A stretch of 64,000 nt of DNA, from the NCBI GenBank assembly GCA_944470555.2, contig OX104130.1, forward strand, positions 56,577,491 to 56,641,490, read 5' to 3'. Source of the DNA: Heterobilharzia americana (taxonomy: Eukaryota; Platyhelminthes; Trematoda; Strigeidida; Schistosomatidae). Below the pieces are notes generated by a model, which searched no databases, was not told the origin of the DNA, and saw nothing but the letters and a program-made list of their open reading frames with translations. Shown here one piece after another: positions 10,232 through 20,639 of the stretch. A program made the translations under genes and the position numbers. The number at the start of each line of letters is the position of its first letter. The first letter of the stretch is position 1.

Positions 10232-11450
10232 AAGATGAAGGACATCCACTAGAAGAAAGTAATCAAAAGTGACAGACAGTCACAAAAGTGTGGAAAAGTA
10301 ATGAAATTCAGTGTGACAATTAAGATGATGATAATATGTGGACACATCTGCACCATTCAGATCGATTCTGAGTGATATCACATGGTCTCCAACCTCTGGT
10401 TTCTGTTATCACATTGATCCCAACCACAGAATTTACACTCCCCTACACAGCTCAGATCAACAGTCAGTAGCTCCATGGACTAATGCTATACTGTAGTCTG
10501 ACCACCTTTAACTTTTCTCCAGCCTAAACCTGCTTTAGTTAACGTTGTGCCACTGGCTAGGTGATGACTAGGTATACGTAACACATTTCCAAACCACGTA
10601 AGTCGATGAACGCTCGCAACCTCATGGAATTACTTGTCTCCCACCTAAAACACTCCCCCTGTTCTCTACGTTACTGATGTGGTGACTTCACGATACACGG
10701 CCTATGCTACGAACGCGACGGTGGTCGAACACCTGAAACCTTCTCATTTCCCTTACCTTTAATACTCATGTCTCTCAGTCATACAGTAGGACAGAATGAG
10801 CTGCAGGCCATTAAAATCCATCCTAAGTAAACAATCGAGTAACACGCAGCGTTAACAGTGGTGTAAGTTGGCGAAAGTTAGTCTGATCTTTTGTATCCGT
10901 GCAGAGATTTCGTTGGTAACTGACTCACCAGAGATGATCTGACTTCCGAGCTGAGTGGAATCGTGAAAGCGCTCAACCGTTCTACCCTCATTGGTAAACA
11001 AGGCAACAAAGGAGACCAGTCCTGCAACAATACTTTGCATTCGGGTGGTAACAGACACATACTAAACATTCTCAAATTACTGTTCAGTGTATCTGGAAGA
11101 CTCTTCAACGTTTCAGCGTCTTCACCCAACGGGACTGTGATCTACGCACTCAAGGACTAATTAGGAGTCTACTGTAACGAAGTCAGTGCCTTCAAAATAA
11201 GACGAAGGAAAAACTCCATGAGCACATTTATAACAGAATTATTGTAGCAAAACGTTGTAGTATGTTTACTTTGGGTCGCTGAAGAAATTTTCACCATATA
11301 TAGATTTCGCTTTCATAAATGCTACATACTTTAAGGATTTGACACCGTAAAACTATGGTATGTTTAAAAGATCAATCCATAAAGGAGGTCATCAATAAAT
11401 TCTGAAGGAATTCAAAAGCCTATAACCGTTGTGAAAACCGGGACAATTTA
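10232..11450 (-). mobile_element. RTE-like retrotransposon 3' fragment; left arm of a long inverted repeat
   Basis: Minus-strand fragment of an RTE-like ORF. It covers the RT-thumb block GEDAETLKSLPDTLN (about 11125-11080), the segment ending QISGESVTNEISARIQK (about 10940-10890) and the C-terminal region, in several frames. Positions about 10232-11148 match 21566-22482 in inverted orientation with fewer than ten differences visible by eye. Beyond 11150 the two copies still belong to the same element but agree only about 75 %. It lies in the DGCR8 intron between exons 12286-12675 and 9049-9293. Confidence 0.8.
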
Positions 11451-12285
11451 CGGTTATTTATGGGTAAAAGAAAATGCTGCATCGATCTTAGAGTAGACTT
11501 CAGGTACTAATGCCATGAATAGTTCCATGAAGCTTGTGTATTTGGTACGGCACAATGCGACATGATTTATGGCTAATACAATGGGCCAGAAAAACCGTCT
11601 AATAAGGAGAACTGCATCACTGTGCCAAAGCAAATAAATCCATTGACGTAAATATGACAATTCATTCCCCTCTAGTTACTAAGTCGATGTAATATATATA
11701 ACATTTCACGTCATTCAGTGTGAGGCTGTGGTTCATTGGTTTAGCCATACGACTTCCAATCAGTGGGTCATAAGTTTGAACCCCATTTCATCTACCAAAG
11801 TTTGGAGGGTCACTTAGAGTCATAATAGGTGTGACTTGTTGGTTACTGCACGATTGTACATATGGTTGCTGAGTAGATTTCGATTTTTTATGAGTGTTAT
11901 CGATCGCATCCAGCTATAGTGATTGACTTGTATCGCTTGTTTTCTGAAAACATCAACGGCCGACATTTTAGAACATGAATGCATACAAAGTCATTGAGTA
12001 GAATTTTTTTAGTGTCATAGTAATGTTTTTCAGATGATGCATTATTACATACCACTCCAATTATCATCACAGTTGAAAGCTTTGCTCAGTGTCTGTTTCC
12101 AAGGCATAAGTGAAAGTACGACATCAACAGTCCATATTTCATTTAGTACATCATAAAAACTTTCAATGTCTAGTCCAACATCTCTCGGTGCTTACATATT
12201 CACCTTGAAACCTCGAAATAAAAACGTAGTAAATGAAGGTTTGTCGAACAGAATTATGGGGGAGCCAGATTAACAAGCTTATTAC
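11451..12285. other. DGCR8 intron containing a tRNA-like SINE
   Basis: Apart from the tRNA-like unit at 11725-11870 nothing is recognised. Confidence 0.4.
11725..11870 (+). repeat. tRNA-like SINE unit
   Basis: GAGGCTGTGGTTCATTGGTT resembles an A-box and AAGTTTGAACCCC a B-box, at tRNA-like spacing, followed by a short body (GGAGGGTCACTTAGAGTCAT). It belongs to a different tRNA-like family from 3610-3683. Confidence 0.5.
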
Positions 12286-12675
12286 CTTGTGTAAGTGATA
12301 TTGTACTGGATGAAGTGTTAGCTGTCTCATTCAAACGCGGTTTTTTGACTCTATCCTCTTCGGAGTTTTCTTTTCATCATCTGCAGAAGATAATTCCCCT
12401 TCTTCCTTGTCTGAACATATGCTTTGTCGTAAACAAGGAAGTGGAAACGAGGCGTTGGTTTGAGCGGTGACATCAGTATTCGGTACTTCAGTAATCGTAA
12501 GTGTATTATTCTCTTCGTTCACAACCGATAATAAGCATTCAGAAGATTCATCGTAAACTTCTAATTCTTCGATTTTCTGTGTAGCTTCAGTTGGAATGAA
12601 GGGAGATTTTTCGGGGGAACAACGATCCGTTTCATTGTTTGGCTTGTCAATTGGATCAACTGCTTTTGATTTATC
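12286..12675 (-). CDS. DGCR8: DGCR8/Pasha coding exon, acidic linker, with an apparent 1-nt frameshift
   Basis: Minus-strand exon of 390 nt. The acceptor is CTGTAATTATTTTTAAAG and the donor ACACAAG|GTAATA. It starts in phase 0 with DKSKAVDPIDKPNNETDR and runs to GELSSADDEK. It must then change frame to continue EEDRVKKPRLNETANTSS and end in phase 1, which the next exon requires. In the first frame a TGA stop appears soon after. The length is one short of what the phases demand, placing a 1-nt deletion in an A-rich run (plus strand about 12363-12375, GAGTTTTCTTTTC). Either this is an assembly or sequencing indel, or the allele is damaged. The content is acidic, Ser-rich and includes a KKPR basic motif, typical of a nuclear linker. 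Confidence 0.7.
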
Positions 12676-13019
12676 CTTTAAAAATAATTACAGAAAACAG
12701 AATAAAAAATCCAAGTCGGAAAAAAGAGGTGATAAAAAGCCAAGAGTTCAAAACGGTGACCTGTCTAAGCACCTTTTGTGACATTATCATATTGGTTACC
12801 AAATCACTTTTCGTAGAATGACAAACAATTTGTGAAAATATTTTGCTTTAATTTCATCTTTAACACTCACTTGTGACCGATTTGAAGACAGTCATTGCAA
12901 GATTAAATGATAAATTCTTACTATAAGGGTTATCTTGGCGCTCTGTCATGGCTAATACATATATGCTGATCTTAATATTAATTGAAGTTGAAAATTCAAA
13001 CCAAAAGATTTAGGTACAA
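12676..13019. other. DGCR8 intron, nothing recognised
   Basis: No exon or repeat supported. Confidence 0.4.
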
Positions 13020-14240
13020 CGATATTAGTTGGGAAAGGTGAAGATCCTGGGGTCATCGCGACTGACGGACAAAACCAACGTATAATCTCCCACACAAGTG
13101 CATCTGCTCAAGTTACCACACTTCACAGTAGTACACAAAGAACAGATGGATAAGAAAAGTGATGTCGGAATAGATGAAGTTGTGTGAGAGAATAAGCAGT
13201 TTGAAGATGAAGGTCATCGTAAATGTTCTAGCTTTAGAAGACGTCAAAGAGTGAATAAATCTACGTCATTGTGACTGATTTTCAACCATGTCACCAAAAG
13301 TCCTCAACCACTGATCCTTATCATCTCGAGGACCCAACCAGGAAGTCTACATTTCCTTACACAGCTCAGGTCAACAATAAGAGACTACATAGAGTGGTGA
13401 CATGTCTCGGTTTGGCCACCCTGGACCCTCTTCCAAGCTAATGCAACTTCACTCAGCATGGGACGTTGAGGTGGGCGGTGGTTCGGCACGAGCAGTACAT
13501 GTCCAAGCCATCTCAGTCCATGAGGGTTCACAATGTCATCAATCGGCTTGCCTGTCTTGCCTAGTACCTTTTGCCTGACCTCAACACTGCTCACACGGTG
13601 ACTCCGCCAAACGCGAGCAATGCTACGAAGACACCTATGATCAAAACCCAGTAACCATCTCATGTCTTCGACTTTTAACGCCCATGTTTCACAACCGTGC
13701 AACAGCACAGAACGAACTAGAGCGCAGTATACTCATCCTTTGATAGATAGTCGGATATCTCGCCATTTGGCACCAAATGACAAATGGCGAACGGGTGTTC
13801 TGTATCCAAGCTGAATTTCTCCAGCGACCAGCCTATTCGAGCTGATGTCACTCCTCAAGTAAGTGAAGTGGTCGACACATTCCACCACTTCACTCCCTAT
13901 CATTAAACTGGGAGTCATTGTAGACCAGTCCTAGAGGATCATCTTACATCTGACAGGCGCAAAACGCATGCAAGACATACTCTGATTCCTGTTCAACACG
14001 TTCAGAAGACTCTGCATTTTGACAGCATCTACACCCAGCAGGACAATATTGTCTGCATACTCCAAGTCAAGCAGATGATCACCAGGGAGCAAGTCAATCC
14101 CTGGGAAGTCAGACATACTTGAAGTTATATCCATAAGTACATCTATGATGAAGTTAAATAGGAACAGTGACAGTGGGCATCCCTGGCGAACACCAGTTGT
14201 CGTCTCAAAGAGAGCTGACTCTGAAGTTGGCAAACTTAAC
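13020..14240 (-). mobile_element. 5'-truncated RTE-like retrotransposon (RT and C-terminus)
   Basis: From right to left it reads RT motif 4 (TGVRQGCPLSLFLFNFIIDV, 14200-14140), the catalytic box LDLEYADNIVLLG (about 14070-14030, YADN instead of YADD), the thumb (about 13990-13935), the block EVVECVDHFTYLRSDISS (about 13900-13850) and the C-terminal block LLHGCETWALKVEDMR to GLRWLGHVLLVPNHR (about 13705-13490). The 3' UTR runs to about 13020. Frames change between blocks, the second catalytic aspartate is lost and the 5' end stops near 14240, so it is dead. This is the family known in schistosomes as RTE/SR2-like. Confidence 0.85.
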
Positions 14241-15580
14241 GTTAACTTACTGAGTTAAGGGTCGATACGAAGTCTACTTGCATTTGTTACTGTTAGTTGT
14301 GCAGTATAGTACGTCCTCAGATATAGGATATCGGCTCATAGACTAGTGTAGGAATTTGTACTAGATCGTTGACTTCGTATCCGATTTCTAAATTCACATG
14401 TACACTGTCGAGGATGAAGTAGCCATCTGACACTTTGTCATTCTTAATACTTCATTTTCTATTATTTCTTTGTGATGAAAACCTACGTTTAGACACCTCA
14501 GTATTCCCTCAATAAAGAATACTAGCACTCAAACCAACATTGGAATTCAGAAATATCGATTACTTTGCATTTCTTGACTTCATACTACTTGTCCCTGAGG
14601 TCAGAGGAGGGTATTTAAATTACTTTGCAGTTGTATCAATCCTCCTAGTTAATTTTGGTTAAGCAAGCAACAAATTTTACAGGATATGATGGGTTTATGG
14701 TATTTTGTTGTCTTTTTTAACTGCATAGAGAATGTAAAAGTGACAGGATATGATATATGCAGAGAAAAAGAATCTACATACCTTGTTAATTGAAAGGAAG
14801 ATAACTGATAAGAATAATGAAAGAAATGGCATATATTAGGAGGTTCAAAGGGAATAACCTATTGAATAAAGTTATCCAATGTAATCAAGGTCAGTTGGTA
14901 ATTTTGTAAGAAGTACACTACAGAATAACATGAGTATTCCTAAAGCACTCACATCGATCAGTAGTGCCCACCCGTCAAATCAAGATGATATAAACAGAGA
15001 ATTCGTATGGTTTGAACAACCAGTTTTCTGAGCTGAATGAAACCGGGTACACTACTGATAAGCTAGGGCACAAAGGAGCAAAACGGCAGTCCAGTGTTTA
15101 AATCATCTTTTTCTTGCTAGCGAGCACTGTTGATAGGTATGAGTAGTTTACAACTACTTACGTTAGTCGGTAGTATATTTCGTACAACTTTTATATTTGT
15201 CATCTTGACTTCAACTGTGATGTCGAGCGGATCGTATTATGTTATCTGCATATTTTGATTTTCACAGGCAGCCATGGTGAGATTTCGCACTATGGACTGT
15301 GCGATTCGCAAGCACCTGATTTGATTGCAGATGGACTAGCATAGATTACATAAGGTGTATGTGATAAGCTAGTAATGTGAATACAAAGTTAAAAATTGCA
15401 AGTAGGTTAAAGTGGAATCGGTTTCTGTTAGACAGTAAAATTGAGAGAAGAAAACAGGAATTGATTGTGAAGTCAGTTGTAATGGGAGGGTGAAGACGCA
15501 TAAATTGACAAGTTTCATACCAAATAACAAAAATCAAAGGCTACCAGGGAAGTTGAAGATTAATAACGGCCTCTTTTTGT
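14241..15580. other. DGCR8 intron, nothing recognised
   Basis: AT-rich sequence with no supported exon or repeat. Confidence 0.4.
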
Positions 15581-15603
15581 ATGCATAATTTCGGCTTAAT
15601 TAT

Positions 15604-15826
15604 TCAGATAGTAATTGATTTTGCGAGTCTAATTGTAGTAGCATTCTTTAGTTTCTTAATTATTTTAGATGCGCCCGAGATCTGTACATCACATCTTGTA
15701 TCCATTAAATGTTTAGCAATAGAACTTTTAAGACAATTTAGCTCCTTTAAGCTCAACTTCTTTGGAATGTGTTCACGAGATTTTTCAGTTCTTCTGCCTC
15801 TCCCTCCAATGTACATGTTCTAGTGT
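15604..15826 (-). other. Open frame in the DGCR8 intron, possible extra exon
   Basis: A minus-strand frame of about 70 codons (MYIGGRGRRTEKSREHIPKK and onward, basic and hydrophilic) follows a CACTACACTAG acceptor-like end and stops at TGA. No in-frame donor fits the phase-0 junction between the WW exon and 12286-12675, so it is not needed for the main transcript. It could be an alternative terminal exon or chance. Confidence 0.2.
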
Positions 15827-16129
15827 AGTGGTGTTGCTGATCAGAATGGATATAAACAGTATATATTGAGAGGGCGGCAGAAATCATAGGAAATTACCAG
15901 TAATAGGTAGAGATTCTGCCCAGAAAAATGCAAGAGACAATGTGGGCGTATTAAGAACAAAGCAAGATAGAAGCAGAAGAGGAAATGAAGCACATTATGC
16001 AAATGACTGTCTTAGTGCAATGTGTACAATATTTGATGATTACTGTACACGATGTTAATAACAGACATTCCTTACTGAGTCTCAGTCTTCTTATTTCCTT
16101 TACTAGTATGTATACATAAGGCGGCACGT

Positions 16130-16548
16130 TACGAAAGGCATTTCCAACAAACTGCAGACATTCATCAACAACTGCCTACACTGGCTCGTTACTGAAGCTC
16201 AGATGGCCCGAAAGAATAAGCAACAAGGAACTCTGGCAACGAACCAACCAACAACCTATCACTCAACAAATATGCAGAGGGAAGTGGAGATGGATTGGGC
16301 ATGCACTGAGAAGATCATTCGGGAACATCACGCGTCAGGCCCTCGAGTGGAACCCAGATGGGAAGCGACGAGTCGGGCGTCTGAGGCGAGGGTGACATCG
16401 AGGAGATCGTGAGGAAGAAATGAGAGCTTCTGGGCTGTTGTGAAGCCAAGTTCAAAAGATTTCAGAGAAGAGAGTGCACTAGAGACGTGCTACTGAAGCC
16501 CTGCGTTCCACTAGGAACCCAAGGGACAAATAATATTATAAAAATAAT
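16130..16548 (+). mobile_element. 3' end of an RTE-like element (C-terminal coding end)
   Basis: The plus strand encodes, with frame changes, NKQQGTLATNQ at the start, then GKWRWIGHALRRSFGNITRQ, ALEWNPDGKRRVGR and the very end RATEALRSTRNPRDK followed by TAA and an AATATTAT-type tail. It is the same family as the element at 60255-63990, whose C-terminus ends RATEALCSTRNPRDK. It gives the undisturbed version of the site where that element carries the CCAG array. Confidence 0.8.
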
Positions 16549-19056
16549 AAGGTGGTAAATCCAATATGAGAGAAAATGGGTACGAAACTTATCGACTCTT
16601 GACCGTTGTAGTGAATATCCATAGAATTAGTAACTCAGTATTTATGAAATGTTATAGATAGTTTGGGACGAAATTCTGATTTGTCAAGTGATTTTTAGTA
16701 ATACCGGAGAATATTTTCCACTATTAGATATATTACTTGTACAAAGAATTCTAAACACGTTACAAAGCATTTATTTGGCAGTTCCGACTTCTTGATGCAA
16801 ACAGTAAATTTTGAATATTAGATATGTTCATTTAACGCAGCACATGGTGAAACACCATTGTTAATTCCATGATTTTTTGAACATATTTTATTGTCCATCA
16901 TCATGTCAACGTGATATGACTGTACTTATCAAGACAAGGTAATATAAGGTAATACTCTAGCAGTATTATATTGTACAAACCCAGGATATGTTGTGTTAGG
17001 CCATCAGTCACACTAATTGCGTGAGAGCTTATGATACTACTCAACTGTCCAGGCCAGAGTATACGGAGCAGGTTTAATATTAGATAATTGATTTGACATT
17101 CGACAAAATGACAAAGTATTATTTCCTAGATGATGTTTCGAGCAGAATTTATTGCTCGTATTCATACCAAGGTAATCATACTTATATAGTCCAACAGTTC
17201 TTTATTCTTTTATTTTAACAGCAGTAAAATTCTACAATTAATCTGCAATATGTGATGAATCATTCTTATTACATGTGCAAGTTATTGATTCAATGAACAA
17301 AGATTCAGTAATCAACCTATCCCTCTAATTAGCTTTAGTAGATTTTGGAATCGTAACCCTATTAGTTTGATTATGGGTTGGTGCATGAACAGCGACAGCC
17401 TAGTTTTTTCTAAATTACTTACCTTAGTACGGTCAATCAGCCTATTTCGCCAAATTAGTGTGCTCCGTTGTTTTGAATTATCCCGATCGGCTGCTTTACT
17501 TTATATACTTGACCTCACAATCAGAGCACGGTATTTGATAGACCTATATAATCTTTTAGCCTACAAATTTCTCTCTGTGGGTTTAAATGCCACCCTAATC
17601 CCAAGATTGGTACGAATTCTACGTGAAATTTCCTACGTGCCTTCTTTATACGGCAACACTACAGAAGATCTAAATTGCCTACAGGCATGCTGCGATTACC
17701 CCATAATATTATCACCCCTTACCTTGTAAGACCTTATAAACTTTCCAATAAATTCCAGAAGGTAGTAACGTTTCTTCAATGTTTCACTTCTTTAGTTAGC
17801 TTTTCTGACTTCTTTACTCTAACTCCTAGCTCGATCACGCTCACGTAGGTAGATATAGGGTGCAATGGTGTGAAAACCAATTTGTTAGTTTCCTATAAAC
17901 ACTTGTGACTAAATTGCCATCTCTTTTCTCGATTTTGTAATCCAGCATAAGCGGTCCTCCTTGGTTTTCTAATGCATAAGTGAATTGGATTGCATCCATT
18001 ATCGAGTTAATGTGTGTGAAAATACTCTAGGTATGTCCTGATTTCAACACAGTACATATGGGTATCTACATACCATCACTATACTTTTGGGGTGGGTTGG
18101 AATGTTCCCAAATATCCACATATATGTCTCCTGCGATCAAGGATATTGCAGATCCCACCGCTTTTCCTTATGTTTGCTTATATATTTTGTCTTGAAATCG
18201 GAAGACTATGGAAGTTAGACAAAATCGTACTCCTACCTTGATTTCTTCAATCGAAACGTTAGGTCTACGGCTAAGTTCATGGTCAGTGGTGAACTAATTT
18301 TTAACCATCTCAAGAGCCATATTAATTAGTATATTTGTGGAGGCTGGTCATACCGAAACTGATAATCTTTTCTCTCTCCTCTAATTGTGTATTATTTAGT
18401 CTATGTTTCAAACCAAAGGAAATGGCAAACCTAGACTTTGAGTGGTTGGTTTCTAATAGGAGATAACAAGTAGGTACACTTCCAAAGTCGACTACTGCCC
18501 TAATACGGTAATCTGGTTTATGGATGTTAGTCTTACCACAAAATTGTACTGGGATTATTAGTTTGAGGCATCAAATTAAACCACTGAGACTCACCTACAG
18601 ATGAGTTCATTCAGTATATTAGACCAACTGTGGACTACTTAATCCTAAGCCTAAGGTATGCATAAAGTTGCTGAAATAAGGAAAGAACAGAAGGAATAAG
18701 AATAATGATGGGCTTTCATGAGGAGGGAAGGAAACAGCTAGTTGCTAAAATCTAAGAATCATCTTTCCAGCAATCCAAAAAATGTTTATTCTCTTAAAAC
18801 TTCAGTAAGATTATTTATCTCCTCCTCATTAATTTATACACTCCTTACGCTGAACAGAAATATTTATTCTTGTTTCATTAGTTCTACGTATATTTTACAG
18901 TGTCTACAACTCGAGAGAAGTGGTGAGATAAAACAAGCCTATTTTATTCTACAAACTTGGTTCTTGCTTTGAAGCAAAGATGAGTTTAAGTACTTATACA
19001 ATGATACTGTAAAAATCCATCGATATGGGGAAAGAGAAACATAACATGAACTGCAC
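16549..19056. other. DGCR8 intron, nothing recognised
   Basis: The longest frame is plus 17367-17729 (120 codons, hydrophobic, no motif), in opposite orientation to the gene. I see no domain, splice context or repeat match for it. Confidence 0.4.
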
Positions 19057-19288
19057 CTTATCAAACTCTGATGTGCGGAAATTCTGTCCATTAGCTTTTC
19101 GATAAGCCAAACATGGAATAGCAGATACAGGAATTCGATGATAGTGTACACTACTAGGCCCAATAGAATATGGTCTTGACAGTGTCACCACTCGACTTGA
19201 TCTGTGCAAATACACATTAAGACCAGAAATGTGACGCAACTGGAGCCAACCCTCCGGTAGAAGACCAAAATCAACCGTTTCGACCATA
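19057..19288 (-). CDS. DGCR8: DGCR8/Pasha WW and heme-region exon
   Basis: DGCR8/Pasha binds primary microRNA hairpins and activates Drosha in the nuclear Microprocessor. This 232-nt minus-strand exon (acceptor TTACTTTTATAG, donor GATAAG|GTGCAG, phase 1 to 0) encodes LLPEGWLQLRHISGLNVYLH, then RSSRVVTLSRPYSIG and SAIPCLAYRKANGQ. That order is the DGCR8 signature: a WW-like fold with LPEGW, the VYLHR strand, SRPY, and the Ile-Pro-Cys-Leu motif. The Cys of this motif is the heme ligand in the human protein and is kept here, so heme-dependent dimerisation is plausible. The exon is open on past its donor but loses similarity at once. Among the exons listed here this is the securest gene assignment in the window. 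Confidence 0.92.
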
Positions 19289-19689
19289 TCTATAAAAGTA
19301 AGTTAGACATATATCCTAAAAAATCAGAAACTGTTTAGGTGAACATGAGTCTACAATAACTTCACAGGCTCTACAATCATTAGTTTAAAAATGTTATTTT
19401 AAAACAACCAGTACACTACAAAACAGTCCCGTTCCCAGAAAAGATACTTACCTGTAAAATTAACAAACATCTATGGATAACTAATGTCATTCTCTAAATG
19501 AATACCTTTAAAATTCGTATTCAAACCCTAAATGAATAACATGAAGCCGTTTGAGAAGCTATATGCACTGTCTTAGTAGCATATCCTAGGCGGTAAAATC
19601 CTTAAACAAAGTCATGGAAATGTATGCGAAACAAAAAAGAGAACCTCAGTTGGTTAGATTAGACATTACTAAGGAATTATGGATCAGGA
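19289..19689. other. DGCR8 intron, nothing recognised
   Basis: No exon or repeat supported. Confidence 0.4.
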
Positions 19690-20130
19690 CATTAGTTTAT
19701 TAACAAAATATTCCAACATCAGTTGGACAGACAGATCAATGTAGAATCTGACACAAAAGTACATCAGTTCGAGTTGCCACACTACACAGCAGCATGTAAA
19801 GAACAAGTGAATGGGAAAAGAATATGAAAATAGAAAAAGATGTATACTAAGAGAGGCGGTTAATCGGAATGTATACATCGAAAATGACAAAAAATGTGTA
19901 CGGTTTTGTTGATATGACCGGCTTCGAGTCATATTATCAAGTGTCTTCAACTACTGATTTCTACTATGTCCGGGACACCTATATTCCCCCAACATGTCTA
20001 AGATTGATCGGGAAAGACTTCGAAAATTGATGACATTCTGGTCTGGCCACCCTTAGCTCTCTTCCATCCCAATTCTACTTCGCACTATGTAGTGGGTCGA
20101 CAAGTCCAAGTCATCTCAGTAGGTGGAGGT
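19690..20130 (-). mobile_element. RTE-like 3' UTR and C-terminal fragment
   Basis: The minus strand gives LHLLRWLG and ELGWKRA.GGQTR-like residues around 20110-20040, then a 3' UTR that matches the one at 13020-13250 (shared CACAAAAGTACATCAG-type and TACACAAAGAACA-type words). Truncated at both sides and heavily mutated. Confidence 0.55.
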
Positions 20131-20639
20131 TTACAGCATCCTGGACAACTTGCCTTACCTCATACTATACCTGCAACCTTAACGTGGTGGTTAGGCTTGT
20201 ATATCACAACAACCCAACGGGCTTTGCTGGTGGAACACTTGTTCTCTCAAGGTCCTACCATACCAGAAAGGTCTGTTCGATAGCGGTTAGACAAAACTAA
20301 TTACCACTGTAACGTAAATTGCTACGTTATGATGATGGTCAGAAGGTGAAATTGCACTGCTGGATGACAGCAGTAAGATATTTTCCGCCGATGACCAGCA
20401 GTACCATGGGGATCTTGAGACATAAGATTGCTACTCCTTCTGGAGCAATTGTTTGGGAAGAGGCCCCACTCTGTTTTGAGCGCATGTATGCCTGCACTTG
20501 GATTGAAGTAAAAAACGATGGCAACAAGACCATTGCAAGTGCAGCGTGATAATGAGAACACTAGGGCTACTTTCAGGGAAAAGGTGGCTAGAAATTCGTC
20601 AGAAAAGACCATCACTGAAGGGGAAAAAGCGTGGAGCTA
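20131..20639. other. Unassigned sequence upstream of an RTE fragment
   Basis: Short frames on both strands (plus 20319-20549, minus 20615-20322) overlap each other and show no motif. The right part may be the 5' side of the RTE copy that follows. Confidence 0.3.

Noticed and set aside
10963..11160. Plus-strand frame repeated at 21508-21750 (minus), looking like a conserved duplicated gene
   Set aside because: It is the antisense of the RTE thumb/C-terminus in the inverted repeat; conservation reflects the repeat.
15581..15823. Plus-strand hydrophobic frame of 80 codons resembling a membrane protein
   Set aside because: It is the complement of a more protein-like minus frame; the hydrophobicity comes from T-rich composition.
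17367..17729. Plus-strand frame of 120 codons
   Set aside because: No motif, no splice context, hydrophobic AT-driven composition, antisense within a DGCR8 intron.
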